Counted from the stretch's first letter, positions 36,370 through 50,504 are shown. The stretch: 51,280 nucleotides of DNA from Rubrivivax sp. (GCA_027485165.1 JAIXRN010000062.1:1-51280), one strand, 5' to 3'. Notes: generated by a model from the sequence alone, not told the origin. Numbers and translations: made by a program.

Positions 36370-38619
36370 CTAACGTCTGGTGCGGGGCCGCGGCGCAGGG
36401 CGGCGGGCAGCCGGCTTGCGCGAGCGTTTGGTGCTGTCCCCCACGGCAACCTGGGTCTTCAGGTCGCGCGCGCTCGCCTTCACCACCCGGTCGGCTTCGC
36501 GCACGGCGTTCAGTTCAGCCAGCGCGCTGGGGGCCTTGGTACGGTCTCCGCGCTCGCCACGTTCAGCCCGCTCGGGGCGACCCTTTTCCAACAGGCGGTC
36601 TGACTCGCCTTCGCGCACCAGGCGGAAGTCGATCTTGCGCCCGTCCAGGTCGACACGGCTGACCTGCACGCGTACGCGCGCACCCACTGCATAGCGCACG
36701 CCACTGCGTTCGCCGCGCAATTCCTGTCGCGCTTCGTCGAAACGGTAGTACTCGCCGCCCAGTTCCGTGATGTGCACCAGTCCGTCGACATACAAGGCGT
36801 CCAGCGTGACGAACAGTCCGAAGCCGGCGACCGCGCTGACCGTGCCCGAAAACTCTTCGCCCAGGTGTTCGCGCATGAACCGGCATTTCAGCCAGGCCTC
36901 GACGTCGCGCGATGCTTCGTCTGCGCGGCGTTCGTTGGCGCTGCAATGCGCGCCCACGCCTTCCCACACCTGCAGTTCCTGCGACAGCGGCTTGGCCGGC
37001 TTGACTGCCGGGCGTGCGTTCTTGCGCAGCTCGGGTGTGCGCGTCAGCGCGTTGGGCGCCAGGTGGAAGCGCTTGCCGCCCAGCAGGGCCTTGATCACGC
37101 GGTGCACAAGCAGGTCCGGGTAACGCCGGATCGGGCTGGTGAAGTGCGTGTAGGCGTCATACGCCAGGCCGAAGTGGCCGTTATTGGTGGCGGTGTAGAC
37201 CGCCTGCTGCATCGACCGCAGCAACATGGTGCTGATCTGCAGCGCATCGGGCCGGCCCTGCGTGGACTGGCTGATGGCCTGCATCTCCCCAGGCGTGGGG
37301 TCGTCGCTGATGTGCAGCCCCAGCCCCAGCGCCCGCAGGTAGGCCTGCAAGGCGACGCGCTTTTCCGGCGTCGGGCCTTCGTGCACGCGGTAGAGGCTGG
37401 GGTGTTCGGCCTGTGCGATGAATGCCGCCGCACAGACGTTGGCGGCCAACATGGATTCTTCGATCAGCCGGTGCGCATCGGTGCGCGTGCGCGGCACGAT
37501 CTTCTCGATGCGGCCGTTGTCGTCACAGACGATTTGGGTTTCGGTGGTCTCGAAGTCAATCGCGCCGCGCTTGGCGCGCTGCTTCAGCAGCGCGCGGTAG
37601 ACCTCATGCAGGTGCAGCAGGTGGGGCAGCACGTCTGCCCGCTTCTGGGCTTCCGGACCACGGGTGTTGGCCAGGGCCGACGCCACTTCGGTGTAGGTCA
37701 GCCGAGCATGCGAATTGATCACCGCCGGGAAGAACTGGTAGGCGTCGATGGCGCCGTCTTCGCCCACGATCATGTCGCACACCAGGGCCAGGCGTTCGAC
37801 ATGCGGGTTCAGCGAACACAGGCCGTTGGACAGCTTCTCGGGCAGCATCGGGATGACGCGGCGCGGGAAGTAGACCGATGTGGCGCGCTCGTAGGCGTCG
37901 TTGTCCAGCGCCTCGCCGGGCTTCACGTAGTGGCTGACGTCAGCAATGGCCACCAGCAGGCGCCAGCCCGTGAAGGCAGTCTTGCCGCGCCCGCGCTTGA
38001 AGGGTTCGCAATAGACCGCGTCGTCGAAGTCGCGTGCGTCTTCGCCGTCGATGGTGACCAGCGCCACGTCAGTCAGGTCGACGCGGTTCTTGCGGTCGAC
38101 GGCCCGCAGCTTTTCCGGCAATGCGGCCGCGGCTGCCAGGGTCTCAGGCGTAAAGCGGTGCGGCACTTCGTACTTGCGCACCGCGATCTCGATCTCCATG
38201 CCGGCGTCGTCGATCTCGCCCAGCACTTCGACCACGCGGCCCACGGGCTGCGAATGCAGCGATGGCGGCTCGGTCAGTTCCACCGACACCACCTGCCCCA
38301 CCTGCGCGCTGGCCGTGGCGTTCTTCGGGATCAGCACGTCCTGGCCGTAGCGCCGGTCTTCAGGCGCCACGATCCATTGCCCGCCCTCGTGCAGCAGGCG
38401 GCCGATGATGGGGGTTTTGCGACGCTCGATGATCTCGAGCACGCGGCCTTCGGGCCGGCCCTTGCGGTCCATGCGCTGCACGCGAACACGCACGCGGTCG
38501 CGGTGCAGCACCGAGCGCATCTCTTGCGGCGCCAGATAGACGGCCGGGTCACCGTTGTCGGGCATGACGAAGCCGTGGCCGTCGCGATGGCCTTCAACAC
38601 GGCCATCGAATTCACCCAT
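36370..38619 (-). CDS. rnr: Ribonuclease R, without the usual N-terminal helix-turn-helix domain
   Basis: Processive 3'-5' exoribonuclease (RNase II/RNB family) degrading structured RNA. The 749 residues start directly with the cold-shock-type domain GRVEGHRDGHGFVMPDNG, then the catalytic RNB domain with the acidic cluster DGEDARDFDDAVYCEPF, DVSHYV, SVYFPRRVIPML and LLANVCAAAF-type blocks, an S1 domain (FSGTVSAVAGFGLFVTLD) and a very basic tail ending RKPAARRPAPRPRTRR. E. coli RNase R has about 80 further N-terminal residues with a helix-turn-helix. Upstream the frame stays open but encodes only low-complexity sequence running into the tRNA gene. It is divergent from tRNA-Leu. Confidence 0.97.
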   Translation of the reverse strand: MGEFDGRVEGHRDGHGFVMPDNGDPAVYLAPQEMRSVLHRDRVRVRVQRMDRKGRPEGRVLEIIERRKTPIIGRLLHEGGQWIVAPEDRRYGQDVLIPKNATASAQVGQVVSVELTEPPSLHSQPVGRVVEVLGEIDDAGMEIEIAVRKYEVPHRFTPETLAAAAALPEKLRAVDRKNRVDLTDVALVTIDGEDARDFDDAVYCEPFKRGRGKTAFTGWRLLVAIADVSHYVKPGEALDNDAYERATSVYFPRRVIPMLPEKLSNGLCSLNPHVERLALVCDMIVGEDGAIDAYQFFPAVINSHARLTYTEVASALANTRGPEAQKRADVLPHLLHLHEVYRALLKQRAKRGAIDFETTETQIVCDDNGRIEKIVPRTRTDAHRLIEESMLAANVCAAAFIAQAEHPSLYRVHEGPTPEKRVALQAYLRALGLGLHISDDPTPGEMQAISQSTQGRPDALQISTMLLRSMQQAVYTATNNGHFGLAYDAYTHFTSPIRRYPDLLVHRVIKALLGGKRFHLAPNALTRTPELRKNARPAVKPAKPLSQELQVWEGVGAHCSANERRADEASRDVEAWLKCRFMREHLGEEFSGTVSAVAGFGLFVTLDALYVDGLVHITELGGEYYRFDEARQELRGERSGVRYAVGARVRVQVSRVDLDGRKIDFRLVREGESDRLLEKGRPERAERGERGDRTKAPSALAELNAVREADRVVKASARDLKTQVAVGDSTKRSRKPAARRPAPRPRTRR

Positions 38620-38654
38620 CAGGGCCGCGCCTGGCGTACCGCTGGACGGGGAGC

Positions 38655-38684
38655 TTGCGTTGTTGTTCTGTTTGATAGTATGAT
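38655..38684 (+). promoter_or_regulatory. Promoter of tRNA-Leu
   Basis: -35 TTGCGT (38655-38660), 18-base spacer, -10 TATGAT (38679-38684). Transcription would start near 38691, 11 bases before the tRNA 5' end. Sequence match is good; not otherwise tested. Confidence 0.55.
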
Positions 38685-38701
38685 CCTTGGTTCCTGATCT
38701 A

Positions 38702-38786
<85 letters not shown>

Positions 38787-38793
38787 AACGACG

Positions 38794-38823
38794 AAACCCG
38801 GTTGCGAAAGCAACCGGGTTTTT
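38794..38823 (+). terminator. Rho-independent terminator of tRNA-Leu
   Basis: A 12-bp perfect stem (AAACCCGGTTGC/GCAACCGGGTTT) with a GAAA tetraloop followed by further T residues (TTTTT in total). It begins eight bases after the tRNA CCA. It may also stop leftward transcripts from the phosphoribosyltransferase gene, although the T-run on that side is short. Confidence 0.9.
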
Positions 38824-38829
38824 GCGTTT

Positions 38830-39351
38830 TCAGACGGCAAATTTCTTGGCCAGGCCATCGGGACGCAGGTTGTCGTAGTCCTCGAAGGGCTGGTGGATCC
38901 ACGGGCTCGTGGGAAGCATTTCGACGTAGTAGTCAGGGGTGTAGGTCGACACGCCCTTGACCCAGATGACAGCGGCCCGCAGTTCGCTGATGGCGGGCAT
39001 GCCGCGCAAGCGTTCGACCACGGCTTGCAGCGTCACGCCCGTGTCGGCCAGGTCGTCGACCAACAGCACGCGGCCGGCCAGTTCGCCCTTGGGCATGGTG
39101 ATGTACTTGGCCATGTCCAGCCGGCCCTGGATGGTGCCGGCTTCGGCCCGATAGCTGCTGGTGGACATGATGGCCAGCGGCTTGTCGAACACACGCGACA
39201 GCACGTCACCGGGCCGCATGCCCCCGCGCGCCAGGCACAGGATCTGGTCGAACTCCCAACCCGAGTTGTGCACCTTCAGCGCCAGGCGCTCGGTGAGCAT
39301 GTGGTACTCGTCCCAGGAAACGTACAGGTGTTTGCCGTCGTCGGTCAGCAT
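38830..39351 (-). CDS. Purine-type phosphoribosyltransferase (Gpt/Hpt-like)
   Basis: Probable purine-salvage enzyme joining PRPP to a free base (xanthine, guanine or hypoxanthine; not resolvable from sequence). The 173 residues show the PRPP loop in ILCLARGGMRPGDVLSR and the 13-residue PRPP motif RVLLVDDLADTGVTL (94-108, Asp99-Asp100), with aromatic WIHQPFEDYD near the C-terminus for base stacking. ATG 39351 has GAGGAG upstream; a TTG at 39357 lies too close to it. Its place just after purA in the same direction supports a role in purine metabolism. Confidence 0.92.
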   Translation of the reverse strand: MLTDDGKHLYVSWDEYHMLTERLALKVHNSGWEFDQILCLARGGMRPGDVLSRVFDKPLAIMSTSSYRAEAGTIQGRLDMAKYITMPKGELAGRVLLVDDLADTGVTLQAVVERLRGMPAISELRAAVIWVKGVSTYTPDYYVEMLPTSPWIHQPFEDYDNLRPDGLAKKFAV

Positions 39352-39378
39352 GGGCAAGCTCTCCTCAAGAGGTGTCGT

Positions 39379-41924
<2,546 letters not shown>

Positions 41925-41950
41925 TGAATTTACCGGCTGTAAAGCCCGGC

Positions 41951-41956
41951 ATTGTA
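41951..41956 (-). promoter_or_regulatory. Candidate -10 element for hisZ-purA
   Basis: Minus-strand TACAAT, giving a predicted start about 20 bases before hisZ. No -35 match. A GC-rich inverted repeat near 41971-41987 precedes it and could end the hflC transcript. Confidence 0.35.
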
Positions 41957-42030
41957 CCGGCGGGGGTGGGGCCCGACGGCGCCGGGCAGGCGCTGCGGGC
42001 CCGGCAGGCGTCGCACGCGGCTTACGCGGC

Positions 42031-42924
42031 CTAAGGCCGTGCCCCAGGTGCCGAGGGTGGGCTGTTGCCGCGCAGGCCGCGGAAGAATTCGCTGCTGGGG
42101 TCGACCACCATCACATCGCTCTTGCTGCGGAAGGTGGCCCGGTAGGCTTCCAGGCTGCGGTAGAACTGGGCGAACTGGGCGTCCCGGCCGAAGGCGTCGG
42201 CGTACAGCGCTGACGCCTTGGCGTCGCCCTCGCCCTTGATCTTTTGCGAATCGCGATAGGCCTCGGCGATGATGACTTCGCGCTGCCGGTCGGCATCGGC
42301 GCGGATCTTCTCGCCTTCGGCAGCACCTTGCGAACGCAGTTCGTTGGCCACCTGCTTGCGTTCGGATTCCATGCGCCGGTAGACCGATTCAGTGATGTCG
42401 GCAACGAAGTCCACGCGCTTGATGCGCACGTCCAGGATCTCGATACCAAAGGCCTTGGCCTCGTCGGCCAGGCGCTTCTGCACGTCACCCATCACGGCCT
42501 CTCGTTCCGTGGCCAGCACGGCCTTGACGTCGCGGCGGGTGATGACCTCGTTGAAGGTGGCCTGCACCACCGGCGCCAGTCGGCTTTCCAGGTTGCGGAA
42601 GTCAACACCGTTGTTGCGGATGAACTGGCGGGGCTCCGAGATGCGCCACTTCACCAGCCAGTCGATGACCAGGCTCTTCTTTTCAGCCGTGAAGATGGGG
42701 CGCGTCTCAGGGCTGTCCAGAGTCTGCACGCGGCGGTCCAAGAACACCACGTTCTGGAAAGGCGGCGGCAGCTTGAACTGCAGGCCTGGTTCGGTGATGA
42801 CTTCCTTGATCTCGCCCAGCGCGTAGATCACGCCGACCTGACGCTGGTCGACGACGAAGAGCGTGCTGGACAGCAGCATCAGGGCCAGCAGCGCGCCGGC
42901 AATGGTGAGGGCAATCTTGTTCAT
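42031..42924 (-). CDS. hflC: HflC, SPFH-domain modulator of FtsH protease
   Basis: Inner-membrane protein with its bulk in the periplasm; with HflK it forms the cage around FtsH that controls turnover of membrane proteins. The 297 residues have one N-terminal helix (about 5-25, ALTIAGALLALMLLSSTLFV), the SPFH/band 7 domain (VDQRQVGVIYALGEI) and a charged helical region (ESERKQVANELRSQGAAEGEKI in parts). ATG 42924 lies 18 bases after hflK. Confidence 0.97.
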   Translation of the reverse strand: MNKIALTIAGALLALMLLSSTLFVVDQRQVGVIYALGEIKEVITEPGLQFKLPPPFQNVVFLDRRVQTLDSPETRPIFTAEKKSLVIDWLVKWRISEPRQFIRNNGVDFRNLESRLAPVVQATFNEVITRRDVKAVLATEREAVMGDVQKRLADEAKAFGIEILDVRIKRVDFVADITESVYRRMESERKQVANELRSQGAAEGEKIRADADRQREVIIAEAYRDSQKIKGEGDAKASALYADAFGRDAQFAQFYRSLEAYRATFRSKSDVMVVDPSSEFFRGLRGNSPPSAPGARP

Positions 42925-42942
42925 GGTGGGGTGGCGTGCGGG

Positions 42943-44288
42943 TCAGCGGCCTTCGCGGGCGCGCGAGCGGCTGTCATCGCGTGAACGGATGTCGGTGCCT
43001 GCGGGGCTGGCCAGCTGTTCAGTGCTGGCCGGTGATGGCACCACGGTCGGGGCGCCAGCGGCGGCAGCGGGTGCAGCCCCTTGCAGCAGCTTGTCCAGCG
43101 GCAGGTACAGCAGGTTCGATCCGGCACGGCTGTCAACCATCACCTTCGTGACGTTGGAATACACCTGCTGCATGGTGTCGGTGTAAAGACGATCACGCGT
43201 GACCTGGGGCGCTTTCTGGTATTCGGTCAGCACCGACCGGAAGCGCTCTGCATCGCCTTCAGCCTGCGCCACCACGCGCGATCGGTAACCTTCGGCCTCT
43301 TCCATCAGACGTGATGCCGTGCCGCGCGCTTTCGGTATCACGTCGCTCGCATAGGCCTGGCCTTCGTTCTTGAAGCGGTCGCGGTCTGCACCCGCCTTCA
43401 CAGCGTCGTTGAAGGCAGCCTGCACCTGATCGGGCACCTGCACGTTCTGCACATTGACGTTGGAAATCACGATGCCGGCCTTCAACCGGTCCAGCTGCGC
43501 CTGGATGTTCTTCACCAGGTCGGCGGCGATGGCGTCGCGTTGTTCGTACAGCACCTGGTCCACGCGGCTGCGGCCCACGATCTCGCGTACAGCCGATTCC
43601 GCAGCCTGCACCACGGCTTCGTCGGCATTGCGGTTCTCAAACAGGTAGGCGCGGGCATCGCTGCGGCGGTACTGCACGGTGAAGCGGATGTCGACGATGT
43701 TCTCGTCCTGCGTCAGCATCGACGAATCGCGCAGGCCCGTGGTCTGCGCTACGGCGCTGCGGCCCACTTCCACCGACTGCAACTGCGTCACCGACACCAT
43801 CTCGTGGGCCTGCACCGGGTACGGGAAGCGCCACTTGAAGCCAGCGTCGGTGGTGGTGCTGTACTTGCCGAACGTGGTGACGACGGCCTGCTGGCCTTCT
43901 TGCACGATGTAGAAGCCGCTGCCCAGCCAGACCAGCGCCGCGACGACGGCGATGAGCCCTGCACCGATGCCTGCGCTCTTCATGTCGGGCTGGAATGAAG
44001 GCCCGCCACCGCCGTCGTTACTGCCGCCAGACCGCCCGGGGCCACCGGGCTTGCCGCCAAACAGGCCGCTGAGCTTGCGGTTGAAGTCGCGCCAGAGCTC
44101 GTCCAGATCGGGCGGGCCGTCGTTGCGGTTGTTGAAGACCAGCCCGTCTGCTCGGGTGGCCAGCGGTGCAACGCGGCGCGAGGCCACGCCACGCGACAAA
44201 CCGCGCAACAGGGCGCCAGCAGCAGCCGCAACGGCAGTCAGCCTTGCAGTCCAGGTGGCGGGGGCTTCAGGGATCGATTCGCGCATGC

Positions 44289-44292
<4 letters not shown>
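42943..44292 (-). CDS. hflK: HflK, SPFH-domain modulator of FtsH protease
   Basis: Partner of HflC in the FtsH-regulating complex. The 449 residues contain the conserved GPPDLDELWRDFNRKLSGLF (about 59-78), a Gly-rich linker, one membrane helix (about 106-127), the SPFH domain (FYIVQEGQQAVVTTFGKYS) and a helical C-terminal region. About 22 more residues precede the GPPDLDE motif than in E. coli HflK, with an Ala-rich hydrophobic stretch at 18-30. ATG 44292 overlaps the hflX stop (ATGA); ATG 44286 and GTG at residue 36 are later options. Confidence 0.96.
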
Positions 44293-45548
<1,256 letters not shown>

Positions 45549-45558
45549 GGCTGCGTGT

Positions 45559-45801
45559 TCAGGCTGCGTCCGGGGTTTCGGTGGCGTGGAAGTTCACCGC
45601 CCGGCTGGGCACGACGGTCGATATCGCGTGCTTGTAGACCATCTGTGTCACGGTGTTGCGCAGCAGCACCACGTACTGGTCGAAAGACTCGATGTGGCCC
45701 TGGAGCTTGATGCCGTTGACGAGATAGATCGACACCGGCACATGTTCCTTGCGCAGCAGGTTCAGAAAAGGGTCCTGCAAAAGTTGGCCTTTGTTGCTCA
45801 C
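45559..45801 (-). CDS. hfq: RNA chaperone Hfq
   Basis: Hexameric Sm-like protein that pairs small RNAs with mRNAs. The 80 residues start [20 protein letters not shown] and include Sm1 ([19 protein letters not shown]) and Sm2 with the YKHA motif. A short C-terminal tail ([13 protein letters not shown]) replaces the long E. coli one. The start is GTG 45801 with GGAG seven bases upstream. A candidate promoter lies directly upstream. Confidence 0.99.
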   Translation of the reverse strand: MSNKGQLLQDPFLNLLRKEHVPVSIYLVNGIKLQGHIESFDQYVVLLRNTVTQMVYKHAISTVVPSRAVNFHATETPDAA

Positions 45802-45819
45802 GATATTCTCCGTGTTGGG

Positions 45820-45848
45820 TATTTACCCGAATGACGGCACCTTATCAC
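45820..45848 (-). promoter_or_regulatory. Candidate promoter of hfq-hflX-hflK-hflC
   Basis: Minus-strand -35 GTGATA (45848-45843), 17-base spacer and -10 TAAATA (45825-45820), in the 82-base der-hfq gap. Four of six bases match at each element. The predicted start is about 12 bases before the hfq codon. Confidence 0.4.
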
Positions 45849-45883
45849 AGGGGCCCTGTCCATCCGGCGGGGGGGCCTTTGTG

Positions 45884-47221
45884 TCAACGCTGCTTGTCGT
45901 CGAACGGGTTCGGGGCCGACTTCATCTCGATGCGCATGGGCGTACCGACCAGCTTGAAGTGCTCGCGGAAGCGGCCCTCCAGGTAGCGCTTGTAGGTGTC
46001 GGTGACGTGTTCCAGCGCATTGCCGTGCACCACCACCAAGGGCGGGTTCATGCCACCCTGGTGGGCATAGCGCAGCTTGGGCCGAAAACGCCCTTCACGC
46101 CGCGGCGCCTGGTGTTCCACGGCGTCCAGCAGCAACCGCGTCAGCACCGGCGTGGGCATCTTGATCGTGGCCGAGGCATGCGCCTGCAGCAGCGCCTTCC
46201 AGACCGCCGACAAGCCTGTGCGCCGGATCGCCGAGATGTGCAGCACCGGCGCGTATTTCAGGAACGACAGCCGCGATTCGATCGAGCGCTGCAGCGTCTG
46301 GCGCTGGTAATCGTCTGTGGCGTCCCACTTGTTCACGGCCACCACCACGGCGCGGCCGGATTCCAGGACGTAACCCGCGATGTGCGCGTCCTGGTCGCTC
46401 ACGCCCTGGGTGGCGTCGATCAGCAGCAACACCACGTTCGCGTCGGCGATGGCCTGCAGGGTCTTGACGACCGAGAACTTCTCGATCGCCTCGAACACCT
46501 TGCCACGGCGGCGCAGGCCGGCGGTGTCGATCAGCTCGAACTGGCGACCGTCGCGTTCGAAGGGCACGTGGATCGCGTCGCGCGTGGTGCCCGGCTGGTC
46601 GTAGGCGACCAGGCGTTCCTCGCCCAGCCAGGCGTTGATCAGGGTGCTCTTGCCCACGTTGGGGCGCCCTGCCACGGCCAGGCGGACGGGGGCTCCAGCG
46701 TCGCTGGCGTCTTCGTCTTCCTCGGGCTCGGGAAAATCTTCCAGCGCAGCTTCCAGCAGGCTGCGAATGCCCTGCCCGTGCGCAGCCGACACCGGGTGTG
46801 GCGCGCCGATGCCGAGTTCGAAGAACTCGCCCAGCAGCGGCGACTCGATCATGCCTTCGGCCTTGTTGGCGGCCAGCAGCACCTTCTTCTGCGCGCTGCG
46901 CAGGTAGCGGGCAATGTCGTGGTCCTGCGCCGACAGGCCGCCGCGCACGTCCACCACGAAGATCACCGCATCGGCTTCGGCCACGGCCTGCCGGGTCTGC
47001 TTGGCCATCTCGGCCACCACGCCAGTGGGCTTGTCGGGTTCGAAGCCACCGGTGTCGACCACGATGAATTCACGTGCCCCCAGCCGCGCGTCGCCGTAGT
47101 GGCGGTCGCGCGTGAGGCCAGCATAGTCGGCCACGATGGCGTCGCGGCTCTTCGTGATGCGGTTGAACAGCGTCGACTTGCCGACGTTGGCCCGCCCCAC
47201 CAGTGCGATGACAGGTTTCAC
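45884..47221 (-). CDS. der: Ribosome assembly GTPase Der (EngA)
   Basis: Essential GTPase for 50S assembly. The 445 residues hold two tandem G domains, the family hallmark: G1 motifs GRANVGKST (9-17) and [10 protein letters not shown] (about 180-190), G3 DTGGF and [11 protein letters not shown]4 NKAE and NKWD. A C-terminal KH-like domain ends in PNPFDDKQR. The start is GTG 47221, overlapping the bamB stop as GTGA, so translation is coupled. Confidence 0.98.
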   Translation of the reverse strand: MKPVIALVGRANVGKSTLFNRITKSRDAIVADYAGLTRDRHYGDARLGAREFIVVDTGGFEPDKPTGVVAEMAKQTRQAVAEADAVIFVVDVRGGLSAQDHDIARYLRSAQKKVLLAANKAEGMIESPLLGEFFELGIGAPHPVSAAHGQGIRSLLEAALEDFPEPEEDEDASDAGAPVRLAVAGRPNVGKSTLINAWLGEERLVAYDQPGTTRDAIHVPFERDGRQFELIDTAGLRRRGKVFEAIEKFSVVKTLQAIADANVVLLLIDATQGVSDQDAHIAGYVLESGRAVVVAVNKWDATDDYQRQTLQRSIESRLSFLKYAPVLHISAIRRTGLSAVWKALLQAHASATIKMPTPVLTRLLLDAVEHQAPRREGRFRPKLRYAHQGGMNPPLVVVHGNALEHVTDTYKRYLEGRFREHFKLVGTPMRIEMKSAPNPFDDKQR

Positions 47222-48333
47222 TGCGGCCGAAAGGCGTAAAGGCCGCCCTTGCGCGTCACCGCGAGCAAGGTGGTGCCGCTGACGACCGGTGTGCCGATCA
47301 CCGCAGACCCGTCGGTGGGCAGGCGCAACTGCGCATCGCCAGTCGCGGTAGCGAGGAAGTGGACGAAGCCGTCGCTGTCACCGAACACCATCGAAGGGCC
47401 CAGCGCCAGAAAGCCACTCAGACCGCGATACAGGTACTTTTCGCTCGTCCAGGCCACGTCGCCATTGGCTACGCGCCAGGCCGTCAGGCGGTCGCTGGCA
47501 TCGGCGCCGAACACGTGTTCGGCGTCGCTGCCCACGGCATTCAAGCCGCCAACATTCTTTGACCACAACACCGTGCCCTTGGCGGCATCGGCACAGGCCA
47601 CGGCCGACTGGAACGCCCGTGCGCAGACCCGGTCACCCACCCGGGCCAGTGGCCCCACCAGGTCGGCCAGGCGCTCGACTTCGTTCGTGCCCCGCGGCGA
47701 CGCCATCGGCACTTCCCATTGCACCGTACCGCGCAGCGGGTCGACGCCGGCCAACCGGGCGCCCTGGCCCAACAGCAGGGTGTTGCCAAAGGCCGCCAGC
47801 ACGCTGGCCTGCGACAGCGTCAGCGGGTCGCCCGGGCGCTGCAGGGTCCACAAGCGCCGACCGTCCAGTACGTCGAAGGCGTGCACGGCGCGGTCCACGC
47901 CCTTCACGAACACGCGCTCACCCGCCACCAGCGGCGGCGTCACCACGGCCGACGGCACACGCTTGCGCCAGATCTCGCGACCGGCGTCCAGCACCACGAC
48001 TTCGTTGCCGCGCGTCACCACGCTGGCGTAACGGCCGTCGCTGCCCACGCCGGCCGACAGCCGGTCGTTGACGCGGGTGCGCCAGCGCTCGGCGCCGGTC
48101 TGCGCGTCCAGCGCCAGCACGGTGCCGTCGTCGCTGGCGACGACGAACTGCCCGCCTTTGGCAGCCGGCAACATCGCAAAGCCGATGCTGCCCACGCTGG
48201 CCGACCACACCTGGCGGCCGGCAATCTTCGGCTGCAGGCTTTCCAGCGGCGTGGGCTTCGGCTTGTCGCTGCTGCAGGCGGCCAGCAACAGGGCGGCCAG
48301 CGACAGCAACAGCAGCTGCGCGGAACGGCGCAT
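47218..48333 (-). CDS. bamB: Outer membrane assembly lipoprotein BamB
   Basis: Periplasm-facing lipoprotein of the BAM complex that binds the BamA POTRA domains. The 371 residues have a lipoprotein signal with lipobox LLAAC (Cys20, followed by Ser, so outer-membrane sorting). An eight-bladed PQQ-like beta-propeller follows, with repeats such as [24 protein letters not shown] 48333 overlaps the upstream stop by one base (TGATG). BamA is encoded at 23219-25528. Confidence 0.97.
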   Translation of the reverse strand: MRRSAQLLLLSLAALLLAACSSDKPKPTPLESLQPKIAGRQVWSASVGSIGFAMLPAAKGGQFVVASDDGTVLALDAQTGAERWRTRVNDRLSAGVGSDGRYASVVTRGNEVVVLDAGREIWRKRVPSAVVTPPLVAGERVFVKGVDRAVHAFDVLDGRRLWTLQRPGDPLTLSQASVLAAFGNTLLLGQGARLAGVDPLRGTVQWEVPMASPRGTNEVERLADLVGPLARVGDRVCARAFQSAVACADAAKGTVLWSKNVGGLNAVGSDAEHVFGADASDRLTAWRVANGDVAWTSEKYLYRGLSGFLALGPSMVFGDSDGFVHFLATATGDAQLRLPTDGSAVIGTPVVSGTTLLAVTRKGGLYAFRPQ

Positions 48334-49040
48334 CACTTCGACGCCCCTGCGGCGGCAGCGGTGGCGGCACTGGCCGCCCCGCTGGCGGCTGCGGCGGGGG
48401 CAGGCGCCGCGCCCAGTGCCGTGAGCTTCGCTTCGACCACGCGCCGGTAGTCCAGCGCCGCGTCCATGCCCGACCACGCCGCCTGGTAGGCAGTGCGTGC
48501 TTCCTCTGCCTTGCCCTGCGCCAGCAGGACGTCCCCGCGGCGGTCGGCCACCAGGAACTCGAAGCCGGCGGCCTTGGCGGCGTCCAGCGCTGCCAGAGCC
48601 TGGTCGGGTTTCTTTTCTGCCAGCAGCAGGGCCGCCAGGCGCAGCCGGGCGATGGTGCGCGATTCTTCCTGCGTGCCCTGCTCGGCCAGCCAGGTCAGGC
48701 TGGCGCGCGCGGCGTCCAGCTGGCCCTTGTCGAACTGCACGCGTGCCGCCAGCAACGCGCCCTGTTCGGCGAAGCTGGTCTTGGGAAATCGCGCCTGCAG
48801 GTCGGACAGCACACGCTGCGTCTTGTCGGCGTCGCCTGCAGCTGCAGCGCGGTCGAGCTCGTCATACAACGCGCCAGCCTTGAAACCCTGGTCGCGCTGC
48901 CAGTAGTTCCAGCCGTTCCAGCCCGCGAAGGCTGCCAGCGCTGCGATCACCGTCCAGGTCAACAGGTTGCCGTATTGCTTCCAGAACGACTTCAGGGTGT
49001 CGAGCTGTTCCTGCTCCTGCAGGTCGAGTTGGGTGGCCAT
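48333..49040 (-). CDS. YfgM-like ancillary SecYEG translocon/TPR protein
   Basis: Inner-membrane protein of 235 residues with a single N-terminal helix (about 27-47, LTWTVIAALAAFAGWNGWNYW) and a periplasmic TPR-like domain. The N-terminal LDLQEQEQLDTLKSFWKQYG is typical of the YfgM family, whose E. coli member contacts SecYEG and the chaperone PpiD. The last 25 residues are a low-complexity Ala-rich tail. It lies between hisS and bamB, exactly the family's usual place. Confidence 0.94.
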   Translation of the reverse strand: MATQLDLQEQEQLDTLKSFWKQYGNLLTWTVIAALAAFAGWNGWNYWQRDQGFKAGALYDELDRAAAAGDADKTQRVLSDLQARFPKTSFAEQGALLAARVQFDKGQLDAARASLTWLAEQGTQEESRTIARLRLAALLLAEKKPDQALAALDAAKAAGFEFLVADRRGDVLLAQGKAEEARTAYQAAWSGMDAALDYRRVVEAKLTALGAAPAPAAAASGAASAATAAAAGASK

Positions 49041-49076
49041 GGATGGGTGTGCTGTGGGGTCGGCAAAAGAGCCGGA

Positions 49077-50399
49077 TTATGGCTTGCGCAGCCCTGCCGC
49101 CCAGGCTTGTGGCTGGGCCAGTGGCTGCAGGGTCTGCGCTGCCGATGCGTCGCGCAGCGGCTTAACGGCCACCTGCCCTGCGGCCATCTCGTCGGCGCCG
49201 AAGACCAGCGCGTAGCGGGCGCCGCTGGCGTCAGCCTTCTTGAACTGCGATTTCAGGCTGCCCGGGCCTTCGCGGCCAGACGCATGCAGCAGCACCGACA
49301 CACCCGCCGCCCGCAGCGCGTCCAGCGCCACCAGCACGGTCGGCAGGGGCACGCCTTCACCCACCACCGCATAGGCGTCGGGTGCGGAGCTGGGCAGCGG
49401 CAATTGCAGTTCCTGCAGCAACAGCAAGAGCCGTTCAACGCCCAGACCAAAGCCTATGGCTGGCGTGGGCTTGCCGCCCAGCTGTTCAAAAAGCCCGTCG
49501 TAGCGCCCACCACCGCAGACCGTGCCCTGCGAACCCAGGTGGTCGGTGACCCATTCGAAGACCGTCAGGTTGTAGTAGTCCAGCCCGCGCACCAGGCGCG
49601 GGTTGATGCGGTAGGGCAGGCCAGCGGCGTCCAGCACGGCGCAGACGGCGTCCAGGTGGGCCTTCGACGCGGGGCCCAGGTGGTCGACCAGCTTGGGCGC
49701 GGCTTCCACCAGGGTCTGCATGGCCGGGTTCTTGGTGTCCAGGATGCGCAGCGGGTTGCTGTGCAGGCGGCGCTGGGAATCGTCGTCCAGTTGCGCGACG
49801 TGCTGCTGGAAGTAGGCCACCAAAGCAGCCCGGTGCGCTGCGCGTTCATCAGGCTGCCCCAGGCAGTTGAGTTCCAGCCGCACATGCTGGCCCACCACCA
49901 GGCCCAGCGCCTGCCACAGGCTGCGCACCATCAGGATGAGTTCGGCGTCGACATCCGGCCCGGCGCAGCCCAGGGCTTCCACGTCGAGCTGGAAGAACTG
50001 CCGGTAGCGGCCCTTCTGCGGCCTTTCGTGCCGGAACACCGGCCCCAGCGACCACACGCGCAACGGGCCGTTGTACAGCGCGTTGTGCTCGACCATGGCG
50101 CGCACGATGCCGGCGGTGATCTCGGGCCGCAGCGTGAGCGCGTCGCCGTTCATGCTGTCGGTCCAGGAATACATCTCCTTTTCGACGATGTCGGTGGCCT
50201 GCCCGATGCCCCGCACGAAGAGTGCGGTGGGTTCGACCATGGGCGTCAGCAAATACTGGTAGCCATAGCGAGACAGCACGTCGTCGACGGTGCGCTCGAA
50301 CCAGCGCCACAGCCCCGAGTCGGGCAGCTTGTCCTTGCGCGGCACGCCGGCCGGCAGGATGTCGTTCATGCCTTTGACGGCGGAAAGCTTGTCAGCCAT
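49077..50399 (-). CDS. hisS: Histidyl-tRNA synthetase
   Basis: Charges tRNA-His. The 440 residues are a class II synthetase: [13 protein letters not shown] at the N-terminus, [17 protein letters not shown], motif 2 [20 protein letters not shown], the histidine-specific [16 protein letters not shown], motif 3 [13 protein letters not shown] and a C-terminal anticodon-binding domain. ATG 50399 is the start; no strong ribosome site is seen. 105 bases after ispG; that gap has GC-rich inverted repeats but no gene. Confidence 0.99.
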   Translation of the reverse strand: MADKLSAVKGMNDILPAGVPRKDKLPDSGLWRWFERTVDDVLSRYGYQYLLTPMVEPTALFVRGIGQATDIVEKEMYSWTDSMNGDALTLRPEITAGIVRAMVEHNALYNGPLRVWSLGPVFRHERPQKGRYRQFFQLDVEALGCAGPDVDAELILMVRSLWQALGLVVGQHVRLELNCLGQPDERAAHRAALVAYFQQHVAQLDDDSQRRLHSNPLRILDTKNPAMQTLVEAAPKLVDHLGPASKAHLDAVCAVLDAAGLPYRINPRLVRGLDYYNLTVFEWVTDHLGSQGTVCGGGRYDGLFEQLGGKPTPAIGFGLGVERLLLLLQELQLPLPSSAPDAYAVVGEGVPLPTVLVALDALRAAGVSVLLHASGREGPGSLKSQFKKADASGARYALVFGADEMAAGQVAVKPLRDASAAQTLQPLAQPQAWAAGLRKP

Positions 50400-50504
50400 G
50401 GGAGATGTCGGATGGGGAAGGGGCGGCCGCCGCCAAAGGCCGCCGCGGGCAGACCGGGGGGACGGACACCAGGCCGGCTTGGTACGCGCCAGGCGGCGCC
50501 TGGC

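Noticed and set aside
45849..45883. GC-rich sequence after hfq upstream region as a terminator of der
   Set aside because: The G-run and GGGCCC palindrome do not form a convincing stem with a T-run on the minus strand, and der ends downstream of hfq's reading direction here only by window geometry; position does not support a der terminator.
49077..50399. hisS and hisZ (40731-41924) as duplicated histidyl-tRNA synthetases
   Set aside because: The 40731-41924 product lacks the anticodon-binding domain and is the HisZ regulatory subunit; only one is a synthetase.
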